In this document: one piece after another, positions 24,748-36,800 of the stretch
Numbering within the stretch: the first letter of the stretch is position 1
Layout of the letters: each line of letters starts with the position of its first letter
Origin: Liolophura sinensis
Taxonomy: Eukaryota > Mollusca > Polyplacophora > Chitonida > Chitonidae
DNA length: 64,000 nt
Direction of reading: 5' to 3'
NCBI RefSeq assembly: GCF_032854445.1
Contig: NC_088302.1
Span: 48,516,046 to 48,580,045 of the forward strand
Notes under the pieces: model-generated
Databases searched by the model: none
What the model was told of the DNA's origin: nothing
What the model saw: only the letters and a program-made list of their open reading frames with translations
Position numbers and translations under genes: made by a program

Positions 24748-25670
24748 CTGTGAGAAGGTACAAAAATAGGACACGACATGGCAGCCAGAAATTTCAAATG
24801 TCTCAGATATAGCATCGTTCTACACTGAAAAAAATAATTTGTTAATTTTAACGGAAAATTCTGTTGACTGAGACATGCTAGAATGTGTATGTGTTACGTC
24901 ATATTCAACTTAATATCTTGTTAATATAAAACAATCTTCAGGTTAAACTAATAGAATATCTGTGCTGCAATCAACCGAATACACGTAGTTTGCTGCAATA
25001 ACATTAGACATTTTATCATCACTCAGACAACAGACTTTCTGTTAAATTTAGATTATTATTATTTTGAGAGTCGCAAATAAATAAATGTTATCACACTTGA
25101 ATGCAAACAGAAAAAAGGCGGAGACTGGATGAAATCAAATCTAATCTTGTAACAGCACCACTGTTACATTCGCACCCAAGCAGTATTTCGGGTTAACACA
25201 ACTGTGTAACAAAGCCTGGGGTCTCTACAGTATTAACGTTAAATATACATATACGGTAGCAATTAGTAAATTCTACATAAAGCACGGCATATAGCCTTGA
25301 CAGCCGATGCCCACTGATTCTCAAAACGCCAAAATGGCACTCGAATATAACCACCCAAAACCATTAATTTACATGATTGATGTATTACGCATTAACATTT
25401 TTCTATATAGCCTAATATTTTTATGGGAGATGGAAATAGATTAGAAACAGGGGACACCATATCACCTGACAAAATACCTGCAAACATCCTGTCTTGGATT
25501 CGCAATCGAATCTGTTTTTGTTTTAGGAAACAAGCAATGATGAGTGGAACGGATACCACTACAGAATGATGGCTATATTACAAAAATACAGAATTAAATC
25601 AGCCTATTGGATAGGGAACAACCGGGTTAATTACACATATTCGACCAAATACAGACAGCCGAATACTTAC

Positions 25671-25998
25671 TCTTGCCTTGAATTGCAAGTTCAAAATAAT
25701 CCGACCACTCGCCGTCATAGGAATATGGTATGGTTTGATACTCCTGGTGTGGTTGAAAAACGAGACGTAGGCGTCCTTTGGGTTTCGTATTAATACACAA
25801 TCTTTGCACTTCCGCTTGACAAAGTCCTTCCGGTTAAAGTGAGGGACGAACATGCGTGTTAAGTACTCTGGGAGATTTCAGCTTGCCCAGAGCCTCGGCG
25901 TCAATCATTTCCAGAAACTGTTCGAGCTTCTCACGACCAGAATAGTCCGGGGAAATTGTTAAGTATCATCTGGAGCACTTCCCACATCCAGTGAGTTC
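25671..25998 (-). pseudogene. Sulfotransferase exon 2, three frameshifts
   Basis: Starts THWMWEVLQMI in frame. It must shift before SPDYSGREKLEQF, again between PRVLNTH and HFNRKDFVKRK, and again between FFNHTR and YSYDGEWSDYFELAIQGK. All segments match sulfotransferase order, and the splice sites (acceptor GTGGTCAG, donor A|GTAAGT) are intact. Exon length (328) is one base out of step with the flanking phases. Confidence 0.85.
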
Positions 25999-26119
25999 CT
26001 GACCACAGACAATTGTACACATTAAGGCGAATATTTAAACAAAACTTTAATATTTAAAATCAAATGTCCGCTAAACTTTGGATCAACATAGAAAGGAATA
26101 TTAAGGATTTTTTCACGAA

Positions 26120-26310
26120 TTGTGGATAAAGTTGTAACGTTGTGGATAAAACTGCAACGTTGTTGATAAAGTTGTAACGTTGTGGATAAAGTTGTAGAGT
26201 TGCGGTTAAAGTTGTAGCATTGTGAATAATTTGGTAACGTTTGGATAAAGTTGTATCCTTGTGGAAAAAATTCTAGCCTTGTGGAAAAAGTTGTAGTTTA
26301 TGAGTTCATA
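26120..26310. repeat. ~20-bp minisatellite
   Basis: About nine copies of GTTGTGGATAAAGTTGTAAC with small indels, in the first visible sulfotransferase intron. Confidence 0.9.
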
Positions 26311-26460
26311 AAATCACCACACGCTAATCACGCTTCTAACATTAATTTCAAACCTTCGTTTTTTGATACTCAATGCACTCGACTTCAGGAGATGGGCACA
26401 ACTTGGTGCGCACTGCCACAGACACGGAGAGCATTTCAATTCTACATTACAGTTACACAG

Positions 26461-26563
26461 TCTTTATTTATTGATTTATTTGATTGGTGTCTCACTCCGC
26501 ACACAGGAATATGTCATATTTCGGGGCCAGTATTATAGTGGAGGAAACTGGGCACACCTGCTT
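26461..26563 (-). repeat. Diverged SINE 3' part
   Basis: TTTATTTGATTGGTGT followed by a decayed GGCCAGTATTATAGTGGAGG; same intron as the neighbouring minisatellite. Confidence 0.7.
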
Positions 26564-26765
26564 TAATGGGTAAATAATCACGGCATGCTCATTTAATTCT
26601 TGAAAAAAAAGAATTAATTGCGATATATTAACATATTTACACGTCTGTTAGCAACTCACGTCACATTTGATCATTATTATATTATCTGCTTCTTCTTTAT
26701 ATTGATTCCTTTCTGAATTTTAATATCTTTAAAACAGTGCGTCTTAAACCATTAACTTAATTTAC

Positions 26766-26949
26766 CTGATTTTGGAAATGCTGCTATCACTATATCGTCA
26801 TCTCTTCCAGGAAGCTTGGTAGAGCGGACAATCTCTTGTCGATACCCGGGAAGGGAGGAAACAGGATCCCGTCATATTCAAAATATATCAGTTTTTTACC
26901 TGTCCGGTCCGCTATCTCAGTAAGCTCCTCGGGTTTAAATGCAGAGAAC
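26766..26949 (-). pseudogene. Sulfotransferase exon 1 (first visible), one frameshift
   Basis: Encodes SAFKPEELTEIADRTGKKLI, YFEYDGILFPPFPG, then after a one-base frame change YRQEIVRST and DDDIVIAAFPKSG. Ends in phase 1 at the split Gly of the PAPS loop. It enters mid-codon, so a further upstream exon with the start is expected. Confidence 0.82.
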
Positions 26950-26984
26950 CTGAGAAAGAATCAGATTCTACGTATGGAACCTTA

Positions 26985-28050
26985 AAAGCAGTCATACATA
27001 AACGTGGAGAACCTTGTACACACTCAAATAAAAACGCGAGAACATTACACACAATCAGACATAAACGCGGAGAACTTACAAACAATCAGACATAAACGTG
27101 GAGAACCTTGCACACACTCAGATATAAACGCGGAGAACCTACACACAATCGGACATAAACGCGGAGAACCTTAACAACAGTCAGACATAAACGTGGAGAA
27201 CCTTGCACACAATCAGATATAACGCGGAGAACCTTACACACAATCAGACATAAACGTGGAGAACCTAACCAACAGTCAGACATAACGTGTGAGAACCTTG
27301 CACACACTCAGATATAAACGCGGAGAACCTTACAAACAATCAGACATAAACGTGGAGAACCTTACCAACAGTCAGACATAAACGTGGAGAACCTTGTACA
27401 CACTCAGATATAAACGCGGAGAACCTTACACACAATCAGACATAAACGCGGAGAACTTACAAACAATCAGACATAAACGTGGAGAACCTTACAACAGTCA
27501 GACATAAACGTGGAGAACCTTGTAACACACTCAGATATAAACGCGGAGAACATTACACACAATCAGACATAAACGCGGAGAACCTTACAAACAATCAGAC
27601 ATAAACGTGGAGAACCTTACCAACAGTCCGACATGAACGTGGAGAACCTTGCACACACTCAGATATAAACGCGGAGACCCTTATACACAATCAGACATGA
27701 ACGTGTAAAACCTTACCAACTGTCACACAATGAGGTAGAGAACTTTACAAAGAGTCATATATAAACGTGGAAGACCTTACAAACAGTCAGACATGAACGT
27801 GAAGACCGTTACAAACAGACATTAATTTGGAAAACCTGACAAACGATAAGGCACACACGTGGAGAACCTGACAAACGGTAAGGCACACACGTGGAGAGCC
27901 TGACAAATGGTAAGGCACACACGAGGAGAACCTGACAAACGGTACGGCACATATGTGGAGAACCTGACAAACGGTAAGGCACATGCATGGAGGATCTTAC
28001 AAGTAGTCAGACATACATACGCATAAACAGTCAAATATAAATATGCAGAA
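26985..28050. repeat. 31-32-bp minisatellite, two subfamilies
   Basis: About 33 copies. From 26985 to about 27800 the unit is like CAGACATAAACGTGGAGAAC plus CTTAC(A)CACAAT. From about 27800 it changes to GGAGAACCTGACAAACGGTA plus AGGCACACACGT. Minus-strand frames such as SPRLCL... are repeat artefacts. Confidence 0.93.
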
Positions 28051-28061
28051 AAAGTAGTCAT

Positions 28062-28075
28062 TATTTAATATATAT

Positions 28076-28124
<49 letters not shown>

Positions 28125-28223
28125 CTAGTGTTTCACATATATATATATATATGTATATATCTATATGTATATATACACACACATATATATATATATATAT
28201 GACTAGTGTTTCACATGTCCCCC

Positions 28224-28310
<87 letters not shown>
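28062..28310. repeat. (AT)n/(GT)n microsatellite cluster
   Basis: Long AT runs interrupted by two copies of ATGACTAGTGTTTCACAT, ending in a (TG)n run of about 16 dinucleotides. Confidence 0.97.
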
Positions 28311-28314
<4 letters not shown>

Positions 28315-30039
28315 GAACACGCAAGAGACTAGAGTTTGCTAGCCGAGAGTGGGTCATTGTCACTTTGGCGTCCTTTCTGAGCTAGAGGTCTGGCTTGTCC
28401 TATGAACATATCATTATGTGACCAGCTTTAACCCGATTTTGTAGGTTACCATATAAAGCTGGCTGTTGACATATACACACCCACCAACCCAGGTTTTCAC
28501 CTCTGCCTTCGTGGCTAAAAACACTGATTGTGATTGTACAGTGGTCTGTTAATGCCCTTTTATCGCAGGCCACATTTGCCTATGGTTTACATACAGTAAT
28601 TTTCCCTAGGATTTTCTTGAAACAGCTGTGATAAGTTGTAAGGAAGGCAGCATGAGCTGGGTATCTACCCACTCTATTAGTGATGTAAACAAATGGGGAC
28701 TGGCTGGTTTTAGTAACCCGTTCCTTACACTTAGTGACGTTGAAAGATCAGAAGCTTCAACATCTTAGCGCCGTGCTTTTGGGGTATCGCATTGCTGAGG
28801 GAAGCCTTTTCGCTTCACACTGTGGCCATAGCTAACAGTAAATGTAGACTTGGAGGGTCAGAGTCAGAAGAAAGCCGGCCTGCAGTAAGCATGCACATAA
28901 ATAGACTTCAGTGTAAATATCAGCGCGTATAATCGTACATTGTCTTAGGTGACAGTTCATTCAGATACTGAATGGGAGGAAACTCACGATCAAGATCAGA
29001 CGAGGTACAAAATGCCTGCAAGCATAAGGCCTATGTATAGGAGACTCTGTAGCTATGCCGTCGTCGGGAAATACATACGCCATACAGTGACCCATGCAAT
29101 CAACAAGTGTAACCACGATAATATAGGTAAACGGCGCCGTGCAGCGCGGTACTACCATGGAATATTTACCAGGGGTTCGCCATGTTCTGGAATCGATGTG
29201 GACTTAGGAATGATGCCGTGTGTTCTGGAAGCAGGTTAATCCCTGTGCAAAGCCATACTCTACTTAATACGATCTTCTTGTACTGTGCGCCACTCGACAG
29301 GCCGTACACAACAACCGTTTGTACGGTGGGCCATAAGGACCATGCGATTTTACGCCTTGTTTATCGGCGTTGTGCATGTATTTACGCCTATGTTTTATCA
29401 AACTTTTTATTAGATTGCTGCTAGTGGGGCCTTAATTCCAGTAAGAGATCAGGGCTGGTGTGGCCGGTTGCGAAATCTAACGCTCGTTGAACACCAATTT
29501 TAATTATGGTGGCATATAACGGTGTCTCCTTTCCCACACATTTATAAAGCCAGCTAACTGGAACGCCATGCCAAGAACACTACGCACTACGCCCCGCCGA
29601 TCTATTTATTTCGACACATCGCCTATCTTCAGTTGTTTGTAAAATCAGTCATACTCGCTACCAAATGTTTGCCAGTGACACGTAACACCGCAAGCTCGGC
29701 ACATTGACATGCTTTACGTCTATATTATTGCATAGAAAATGCGGTTAGGATACTTTTCTTAAATTCATAATGTTAGCTAACTCCGTAAGCTTGGTTTGGA
29801 CACCAAATCTCAGTGCACCGGGTGACCTCATAATTATTCAAGAACAAAGGGCATACTTTACAATAGGGATGGGGAGTAATTTGAATTAGCTGCACCAACA
29901 TGTGAGAGATAAGAGATAAGAGATAAGTACTAGGCTTATAAACCCACAGGCTTATTCGCGTCGTGTTAGACCAAGGAAACAGGATTGATTGATACGGTTT
30001 CAATATCATGTGACAGAATAGGGTCATCGGCATGATACT

Positions 30040-30128
30040 TCAGTCGCGGTGGTACTTTGACGATATGAATTCCAACCTGCCACAAAAAGACACATTACGT
30101 GTACACACACCTAATAACTCCTCATAGA
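30040..30128 (-). repeat. Duplicate of a putative exon and its flank (copy 1)
   Basis: About 85% alike to 31500-31590 by eye, including the acceptor-like GTGGCAG and the intron-side TGTGTACACGTAATGTGTC. On the minus strand it reads VGIHIVKVPP, against GVHVDKVLPP in the other copy. Similarity stops after this point in the exon and runs on into the intron side up to the next SINE. Confidence 0.6.
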
Positions 30129-30308
30129 TTTTTTTTTTTTACGCCGTACTCAAGAATATTTCACTTATACGACGGCGGCCAGCATTATGGTGGGTGTAAA
30201 CCGGGCAGAGCCCGGGGGAAACCCACGACCATCCGCAGGTTGCTGCCAGACCTTCCCACGTACGGCCGGAGAGGAAGCCAGCATGAGCTGGACTTGAACT
30301 CACAGCGA
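30129..30308 (-). repeat. SINE, 3' two-thirds
   Basis: One of the best-preserved copies: TACGCCGTACTCAAGAATAT, CGGCGGCCAGCATTATGG, CAGGTTGCTGCCAGACC, GCCAGCATGAGCTGGACTTG. Confidence 0.93.
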
Positions 30309-30435
30309 AACTCCTCATAGACATAAAACGTAAAACCCCAAGCATACAAATATACATTACCTTTTTTACATTTTTGCTGAACTGCTAATTTTTTGTAATC
30401 TTTCTTCTGGATTGCCTATCCACTTATTATCTCTG

Positions 30436-30583
30436 TGTAAGGGAGAAGGCCTTTCAACAACCTGAAGATGGCCGTGGGTTTCCCCCGGGCTCAGTCTGGT
30501 TTCCTCCCACCGTGATGCTGGCTGCCATCGTATAAGTGAAATATTCTTCGGTATGGCGTAAAATACCAATCAAATAAATAAAT
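30436..30583 (+). repeat. SINE 3' two-thirds
   Basis: Body and tail in plus orientation. It sits in the flank that is duplicated near 31.6 kb, so the duplication included part of this SINE. Confidence 0.9.
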
Positions 30584-31469
30584 GTTATCTCTGTTTTGTT
30601 GATTATATCGAAATAATAAGGTGATTGAAACATGGGAATTATTCATTTGCTGGGCCAAATAATGTGTGTAATACTTAGCAACTGATTGGAGGGCACATCA
30701 CAAACAGTGAACCCGATTGCTTGGCGCTCATCTTACACCTTCTGTCTTTAGACACAATGTTAAGTTTTCTGAATGAAATATACAGTATAGTTTCCCCTTC
30801 TGCCAGTAATGCAAACTATGGTTATAACTAACGCTAATATCATTACTTACTAATATTTTTAAATTACAGATGCATAGATAAAAAGAAACGATCATGAAGG
30901 CTGCTCAAATCTGTCATATAATTCGATAAAATAAAATGAATAAATGAAACTAAGTAAAAAAAACGAACAACAGTAAATAAATAAATGAGAAAAATAAATG
31001 TACGGAAAAATAAAGAAATAGAAAAGTAAATAAATATCTAAAACTCCGCGATGGTGAAAAGCTATAACAGTGCTAATATCACTCATAACAAAAGCGGCTG
31101 GATGACTTATTTGAGTATGGTCGGATGAAAAAAACACATGTGCTCTACATTTCATATCCAGGCTTTGTGGTTCGTAAAGTGGGACAAACAGTGTAAAAAG
31201 CACGTTAACGTTATTTAAATATAAGAATATGGAATACGATTGTGGCCACTCGACTTGTCCAGTTGTCGTGTTCTCCAGTTGATGAGATATCTACTTTTTG
31301 TCTCAACTTTTCAATTTCTATCTTCGTTTCTGAGGAATTCGTTTTCTACAGCTCTTCGACCTGTTGAGTTGAGGATGTACGGTTTGTCCACCTCACCTTG
31401 CAACGAACCTGGCTAATCTTCTCGAAATAACAGTAATCACATGACATAATAAATAGGAAATACACGTAC

Positions 31470-31535
31470 CTTTGATGGGCGGGGTGTAAGGCCTGGTGTC
31501 TTCCGGAGGTAGTACTTTGTCGACATGAACTCCCC
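31470..31535 (-). CDS. Candidate small exon, possibly upstream exon of the sulfotransferase
   Basis: Bounded by GTGGCAG acceptor and G|GTACGT donor on the minus strand, 66 nt. One frame reads GVHVDKVLPPEDTRPYTPPI K, a plausible protein with no stop. It lies upstream of and on the same strand as the sulfotransferase, whose first visible exon needs a 5' partner. In this frame the phases do not match directly (phase 1 donor, phase 2 needed), so membership is a guess. Confidence 0.35.
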
Positions 31536-31678
31536 CTGCCACAAGAAGACACATTACGTGTACACACGCCTAATGACTCCTCATAGACACACAACGTAAA
31601 ACATTACCTTTTTTTACATTTTTGTTAAAATGCTAATTTTTTTTGTAATCGCCTTCTGGATTCTACTTAATATCTCTG

Positions 31679-31758
31679 TGTAAGTGGGAAGGTCTTCAGT
31701 AACTTGCGGATGGTCGCGGGTTTCCCCCCGGGCTCTGCCCGGTTTCCGCCCGCCACGT
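31679..31758 (+). repeat. SINE fragment in copy 2 of the duplication
   Basis: TAAGTGGGAAGGTCTTCAG to GGTTTCCGCCCGCCACG, truncated at both ends. The preceding sequence (ACATTTTTGTTAAAATGC) parallels 30369-30390. Confidence 0.8.
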
Positions 31759-32910
31759 CACCGCTTAGGCCGAGCAATCTGATAACAACGTGTTTGATTG
31801 GATAAAATTCTCTAGATGGCTGCCTCAGTTCACACCAGGAATTTGTGCTGTATTGTTGTTTTGTTCTACTATTCCGTGAAAAATAATATAGTATGATACT
31901 TTTTAGAAAGCTTGACTATTTTGCTTCCGATGAAAATATGTTGTAGCTAGGTGCTGTCGCGTCTTTTAATGAGGTGGAGTCTTGGAATCCAGCTCTCACT
32001 GACTCTCTCAGTATGTCATTTACAAGGGGCGGACTTCGGCATACGTTTGCTTTAAGTGCCCATTACTAAATAGAAAGCCATTAATTATGATATATAAAAT
32101 ATTCAGAGAATCGTTAAAACTCTCCAATAATCCGCGTAACTACTCGATACATGCGACCAGAGTAGCAATGTATTGAAATATTTCTGTAATAAATCATCAG
32201 TAGTGAATGTTATTTTGTTTAATCATTAATGTCTTTTACCGATTATGAAAGTCGCATATACGTAATAGCAAATTATAAAAATTATAAAAAGTATAATACT
32301 TATTATAAAGTAATAACAAACATGATTCACAATATAGCAAATTTGAAATTGGTAGCTACTGGTCCAATTTTTAAACCCTCAAGCCATTATTATAGAAATA
32401 TTACAGCTCATACATCTTTTACAGTAATAAAACATAATCATTTATAATGTGGATATCACACAAAAATGGAATTGCAGTGCGGTAATACTGTAACTGGCAT
32501 CACCAATTACGCAATTGCCTGACCAAAGCACACTGTGGCATCGAGGTAATTGCAAAATAATACATTTGCTTAGTCTATATTTATTCTTACGGTGTTAGAA
32601 AATGGGTGCCTTGGACATCTATATTGCGAGTGCTCAAATTCCATGAATTTAGCAATGAACTATAGCGCTGAGTGTGCATATGCCAGAATAAATGGAAAAT
32701 CAGATGGCTAAAGGGAGATAATGCCGACGTTCAAATAGAACTGAATTACGGTGATAGTATAAGTTGATATCGGACATTATCCAGTTCGGTCTCTGGGGAT
32801 TCGTGCCTTGGACCTAAGAAGCTTACTTTAACTTTCTTACAAATTAGATAAACCAATACACAGATCTACTTTATTTATTCCAGTGGTGAAATTTGCTGCT
32901 ATAAATGATA

Positions 32911-33134
32911 GTGGTCAAGCTTATAGCGTAGCGTAATGACCCAGGAGCCTTTCACCAATGCGGTCGCTACTAGTTCAAGTCCAGCTCATGCTGGCTTCCT
33001 CTCCGGCCGTATGTGGGAAGGTCTCTCAGCAGCCTGCGGATGGTTGTGGGTTTCCTCCCACCATAATGCTGGCCACCATCGTATAAGTGAAACACCAATC
33101 AAATACATAAAATAAAATAAATAAATAAATAAAT
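32911..33134 (+). repeat. SINE, near full length
   Basis: Includes GCGTAATGACCCAGGAGCC, the B-box-like AGTTCAAGTCC and tail. The block between TATAAGTGAAA and CACCAATC is deleted. Confidence 0.9.
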
Positions 33135-33429
33135 ATAGATGGAGGAAACCAGATTAAACCACGTCCCTTTAGCATGAACCTAACAAACCTCCTGAGTTAG
33201 AGCTATAGTGGAATCAGAAAGATCTGGGTTCCAAGACACGATTGGTTGCTACCAGGCATGAAATGTACAAAACATCTGTTACAAAATCTATAACCTATTG
33301 ACTCTCAATGACCAAGTGATGTATAGTGTTGTGTTCGAAACAAATAGTCCGTCAACAAAAAAAATTACGTCAGGAAAATTGTCAGGTACGCAACAGTGTG
33401 CGGATGTTTCCCAAATCCATATCTGTTTA

Positions 33430-33702
33430 TTTTACTTATTTATGTATTTGATTGATGTTTTACGCCGTACTCAAGAATATTTCACTTATATTTCACGGCG
33501 ACCAGCATTATGGTGGGAGGAAACCGGGCAAAGCGCAAGGGAAACCCACGACCATACGCAAGTTGTTGTCAGACCTTCCCACTTACGGCCGGAGAGGAAG
33601 CCAATATGAGCTGGGCTTGAATTCACAGCGACCGCATTGGTGACAGGCTCCTAGATCATTACGCTTTGCTATCGCGCTAACCAACTCAGCCACGGAAGCC
33701 TC
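33430..33702 (-). repeat. SINE, full length
   Basis: Complete reverse-orientation copy from the TTGATTGATGTTTTACGCC tail side to the tRNA-like head (CGCGCTAACCAACTCAGCC). The head in forward sense reads GGCTGAGTTGGTTAGCGCG, matching a tRNA A box. Confidence 0.93.
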
Positions 33703-33830
33703 CATACTCGTTTAAACTTCCGCCAAAGGAGGTTTTGTTTGCAAACAGTTTTATTTGTACTTGTCTGACTGGAAACAGTTATTAGTACATGCAGCTTCTC
33801 CAGTAGTGCCCCTTGATAGTTCAACGTTCA

Positions 33831-33889
33831 TCAGTGAAATATTCGTGAGTTCGGCATAAAACACCAACCAAATAAATAAATAAATAAAA
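33831..33889 (+). repeat. SINE tail fragment
   Basis: GTGAAATATTCGTGAGTTCG plus the CACCAACCAAATAAATAAA tail, followed shortly by a poly-G run at 33902-33912. Confidence 0.8.
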
Positions 33890-34455
33890 TCAAACCATTG
33901 GTGGGGGGGGGGGGTGAGGTATAGTCATGCTGACTATCTCGGGGAAAGAGATTCATTTATAAAGCTTTAGCGTGAACCCTGTCGAGAGCACCTCATGGAA
34001 GAGGTACTGCGATGAGAATTTTTGTGAACTTGTATACTATATGCAGTGAGTCTGGGCATTTCACCGTTTATATTGTTGGTGTCGTAAAGATCAATGTTAT
34101 TGTGTTAACCGAGAACTTTATGCCAGGTATTGACCGTTATATTAAAAGAAAAAATACACGCTTTTTTACTGAGACACGAAAGCCTATTTATTCAGGCCTG
34201 TATTGACCCGTTCGGGATTGGTAGCCTTCAGTCTAAAGTATTTGTGTGTTTTGAACCGAGTCTGTAATACAGAGTCTTCGTACCTAACAAATCTAATTTT
34301 ATTTCACAGACTAATGGTTAAGTAGCACCGCATTTTAGCAATAAATTAAGTAAATGGATGTGTTCTAAATGCAGAGTATTGTCTCTTTGACTGTAGTGGG
34401 GAGATTTGAACATTTATCTGTGGACTAGGTTTGCACTCTTAGAAATGTCTTCTGT

Positions 34456-34715
34456 CTATTTATTTATTTATTTCAGTTGCGTTTTACGCCGTACTCCAAA
34501 TATTCTACTTATAAGACGATGGCCAACATTTTGATGGGAGGAAATCGTGCAGAGACCGGCGGAAACACACTACCAACTGGATGTTATTTACGGGTGCAAA
34601 GGCGGGAAGGAAGCCAGCATGAACTGAACTTCAACCTATAGCGACCGCACTGGCGAAAGGCTCCTATTTTATTGCTCCGCGCTACCACGCTAACCGCTAG
34701 ATCATGGAGGCTTCC
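34456..34715 (-). repeat. SINE, full length, diverged
   Basis: All blocks from the ATTT tail to the head (CACGCTAACCGCTAGATC) present, with several small deletions. Confidence 0.87.
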
Positions 34716-35553
34716 GAGTGTTCTTTGCATTGTTTTAATGTTAATATATGTTAAATGTGATGACAATATAGCATGTTTAGTAATTATAGACCAGTGACGT
34801 GTAATAAATTGCAATTAACATAACTGCATTTTTGTAACCTAATTCTGATTACGCCGTGTTGCTAGGGGGAGTGTAATTTTCAACTATTTATGAATTTACA
34901 TAAATTGTTAGAGTAAACACCGCTTTGAAGTGAAATTGACACACGGCCGTATTTCACCGTTCTCTGTCTTCGCTGTATTGCTTTGTCTCTGCCGTACGTT
35001 TTTAATTCTATTGTACGTTGCCCAGTAAATTGCCTGTTGGTAGTTAACACAAATATTGTTCTCATTTACATAACCAAAGGCTTTGCTGTTCCTTTTCAAC
35101 AGCAAACTTGCAATGATTTTATTTTCCACGTAAAATTTAACCATGAGGTTCCAATCTACCATTACTTCCTGGGAATTCACCATCAATAAATGTGGTCAAT
35201 GTACAACGTAAATGCAATATGCGTGAGTACGGAGGAAGAACAGTCATTTGAATAAACATTTGATATTTAGTATGCAAATGTATACTGGGTCAGACGTCCA
35301 GTACAAGCTTTAGGTATGACTCTTCTCTGATAACAAAATTAAGCCTGAAGGCAACATATCCAGTGCTGTAAATATTGAGGTCATAAGAAGGGTCTGACAA
35401 ACTGATAAATAAATACAACACATAACAACAGGGCGTCATCAGCTCTACCCAGCTATATACAAATACATACTTAGGCTATGTGATTACAAAACACACCACA
35501 AAACACCCACAAACAATGATAACAATACGATGACGCATGCCCGAGGATGTTGG

Positions 35554-35560
35554 TATAAAT
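35554..35560 (+). promoter_or_regulatory. Possible TATA box of gene A
   Basis: TATAAAT 121 nt before the proposed ATG at 35681. If used, transcription would start near 35585, after the upstream in-frame start at 35537-35539, which favours the internal ATG. Confidence 0.4.
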
Positions 35561-35680
35561 TACCCAAGTAAAGGAAACGACGTGAAAAGTGTTCAACAGC
35601 CTGTGTATAGCTGTGTCGTTATTATTTTTTTACTGCAATTCCCGTGTTCATATTGGAATTGTACCGTGAAGAAAAGCAGA

Positions 35681-36800
35681 ATGACTTTTGCCGTTGTTAG
35701 GTTAGCGACCCTGTGCTTTGTACTAGCAACGTTTGCCCAGGGTCTTTATCATTCGGCTGACTCGCACAGAGACACTTCAGCAAGCGACAGGGCAGCAATA
35801 CAGGCGTCGGAAACTTTTCTTGTCCCAAGAGAGAGTCGCTTTGACCGTTTTCAAGCCTCACATTCGCCTGACAAACACAGGGACGCTTCAGTAAGTGACC
35901 AGTCAGAAATACAGGAGTCGAGAACTGATTATGTCCCAAGAGAGAGTCGCGTTGACCGTTTTCAAGCCTCACATTCGCCTGACAAACACAGGGACGCTTC
36001 AGCAAGTGAACAGTTAACAATGCATGGCTCGAAAATCTTAAGTAATTATGCCCCAAGACAAAGTCGCACTGATCATTCTCAAGCTGACGCGCAAGGAGAG
36101 CAGCAAATAGAAAACCCAGCATCGAGGCACCGAAATTATCAACCCACAAATACTGCTCGGGCTCATCGATCGAGAAACCCTTCATCACGCCGAGATTCCG
36201 AAAACTCTTCACTCAAAGAGCAATCCGGGGACCCAGCGCCCAGTCGGCAATCCGGAGACCCATCACACATTAGGCAATCTGAAAACCCACCACACAGTAG
36301 GCAATCAAAAGACCCGTCACACACTAGACATTCGGGAGACCCGTCACTAACTAGGCAATCAGGAGGCCTGCCACACACTAGGCAATCTGAAGAGCAGTTG
36401 TACAATAGACAGTCAGGAAACCCGTCGTACAGTAGACAAGTGGGAGACCCGTCATACAGTAGACAATCGGGAGACCCATCATACAGTAAACAATCAGTAG
36501 ACCCATCATACAGTAGACAATCATTAGACCCGTCGTATAGTAGGCCATTGGGAAACCCTCCAGGGAACCAACCACAACAGAATCCTTACCTTAACGTCCG
36601 CTCTCAGCAGAATAGTTTGAATGAGGATTTCCTTGAGTTCGCGTTCCACCCAGACGAATACTCGTACCAAGCCGATGCGGACCATGATCCACACACTAAT
36701 TATATACACCCAACCTTCTACAGCCAAAAGAGTCACGTAATCCAAGAAACGTGTTCTTGCAACTGCGATAACTACGGAACCGTACAACAGGAGGCAAGAG
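35681..36800 (+). CDS. Gene A exon 1: signal peptide and repeats
   Basis: Large first exon ending in phase 1 (G|GTAAGG). Holds the signal peptide, the 36-residue repeats and the 27-nt SRQSGDPSY array. Open frames of 65-171 residues on the other strand are shadows of this repeat. Confidence 0.87.

Larger units (their letters stand above)
21774..26949 (-). pseudogene. Cytosolic-type sulfotransferase gene with four frameshifts
   Basis: Five minus-strand exons (26949-26766, 25998-25671, 24747-24644, 23333-23153, 21889-21774), all with GT-AG borders and compatible phases, sum to about 303 codons; cytosolic SULTs have about 280-300. Motifs in order: AAFPKSG|THWMWE (PAPS phosphosulfate loop), PRVLNTH (catalytic His), VLIRNPKDAYVSFFNHTR (3'-phosphate site), LWFDYVDAWDKFF, LTLYYEE, RKG|VAGDWKNYFTVAQNERF (dimer and PAPS motif). 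It would move sulfate from PAPS to a small hydroxyl or amine substrate in the cytosol; the substrate cannot be told. Exon 1 has one and exon 2 three single-base frame changes, all in otherwise well-conserved protein. Either a young pseudogene or consensus indel errors. The start codon is not identified. Confidence 0.85.

Noticed and set aside
26985-27990. Minus-strand ORFs with SPRLCL/VCKVL and FVRFSTCVPY repeats
   Set aside because: Products of the 31-32-bp minisatellite.
28121-28320. ORFs of alternating Ile-Tyr on both strands
   Set aside because: Translation of the (AT)n/(GT)n microsatellite.
35697-36212. 171-codon minus-strand ORF opposite gene A
   Set aside because: Shadow of the repetitive first exon; no independent support.
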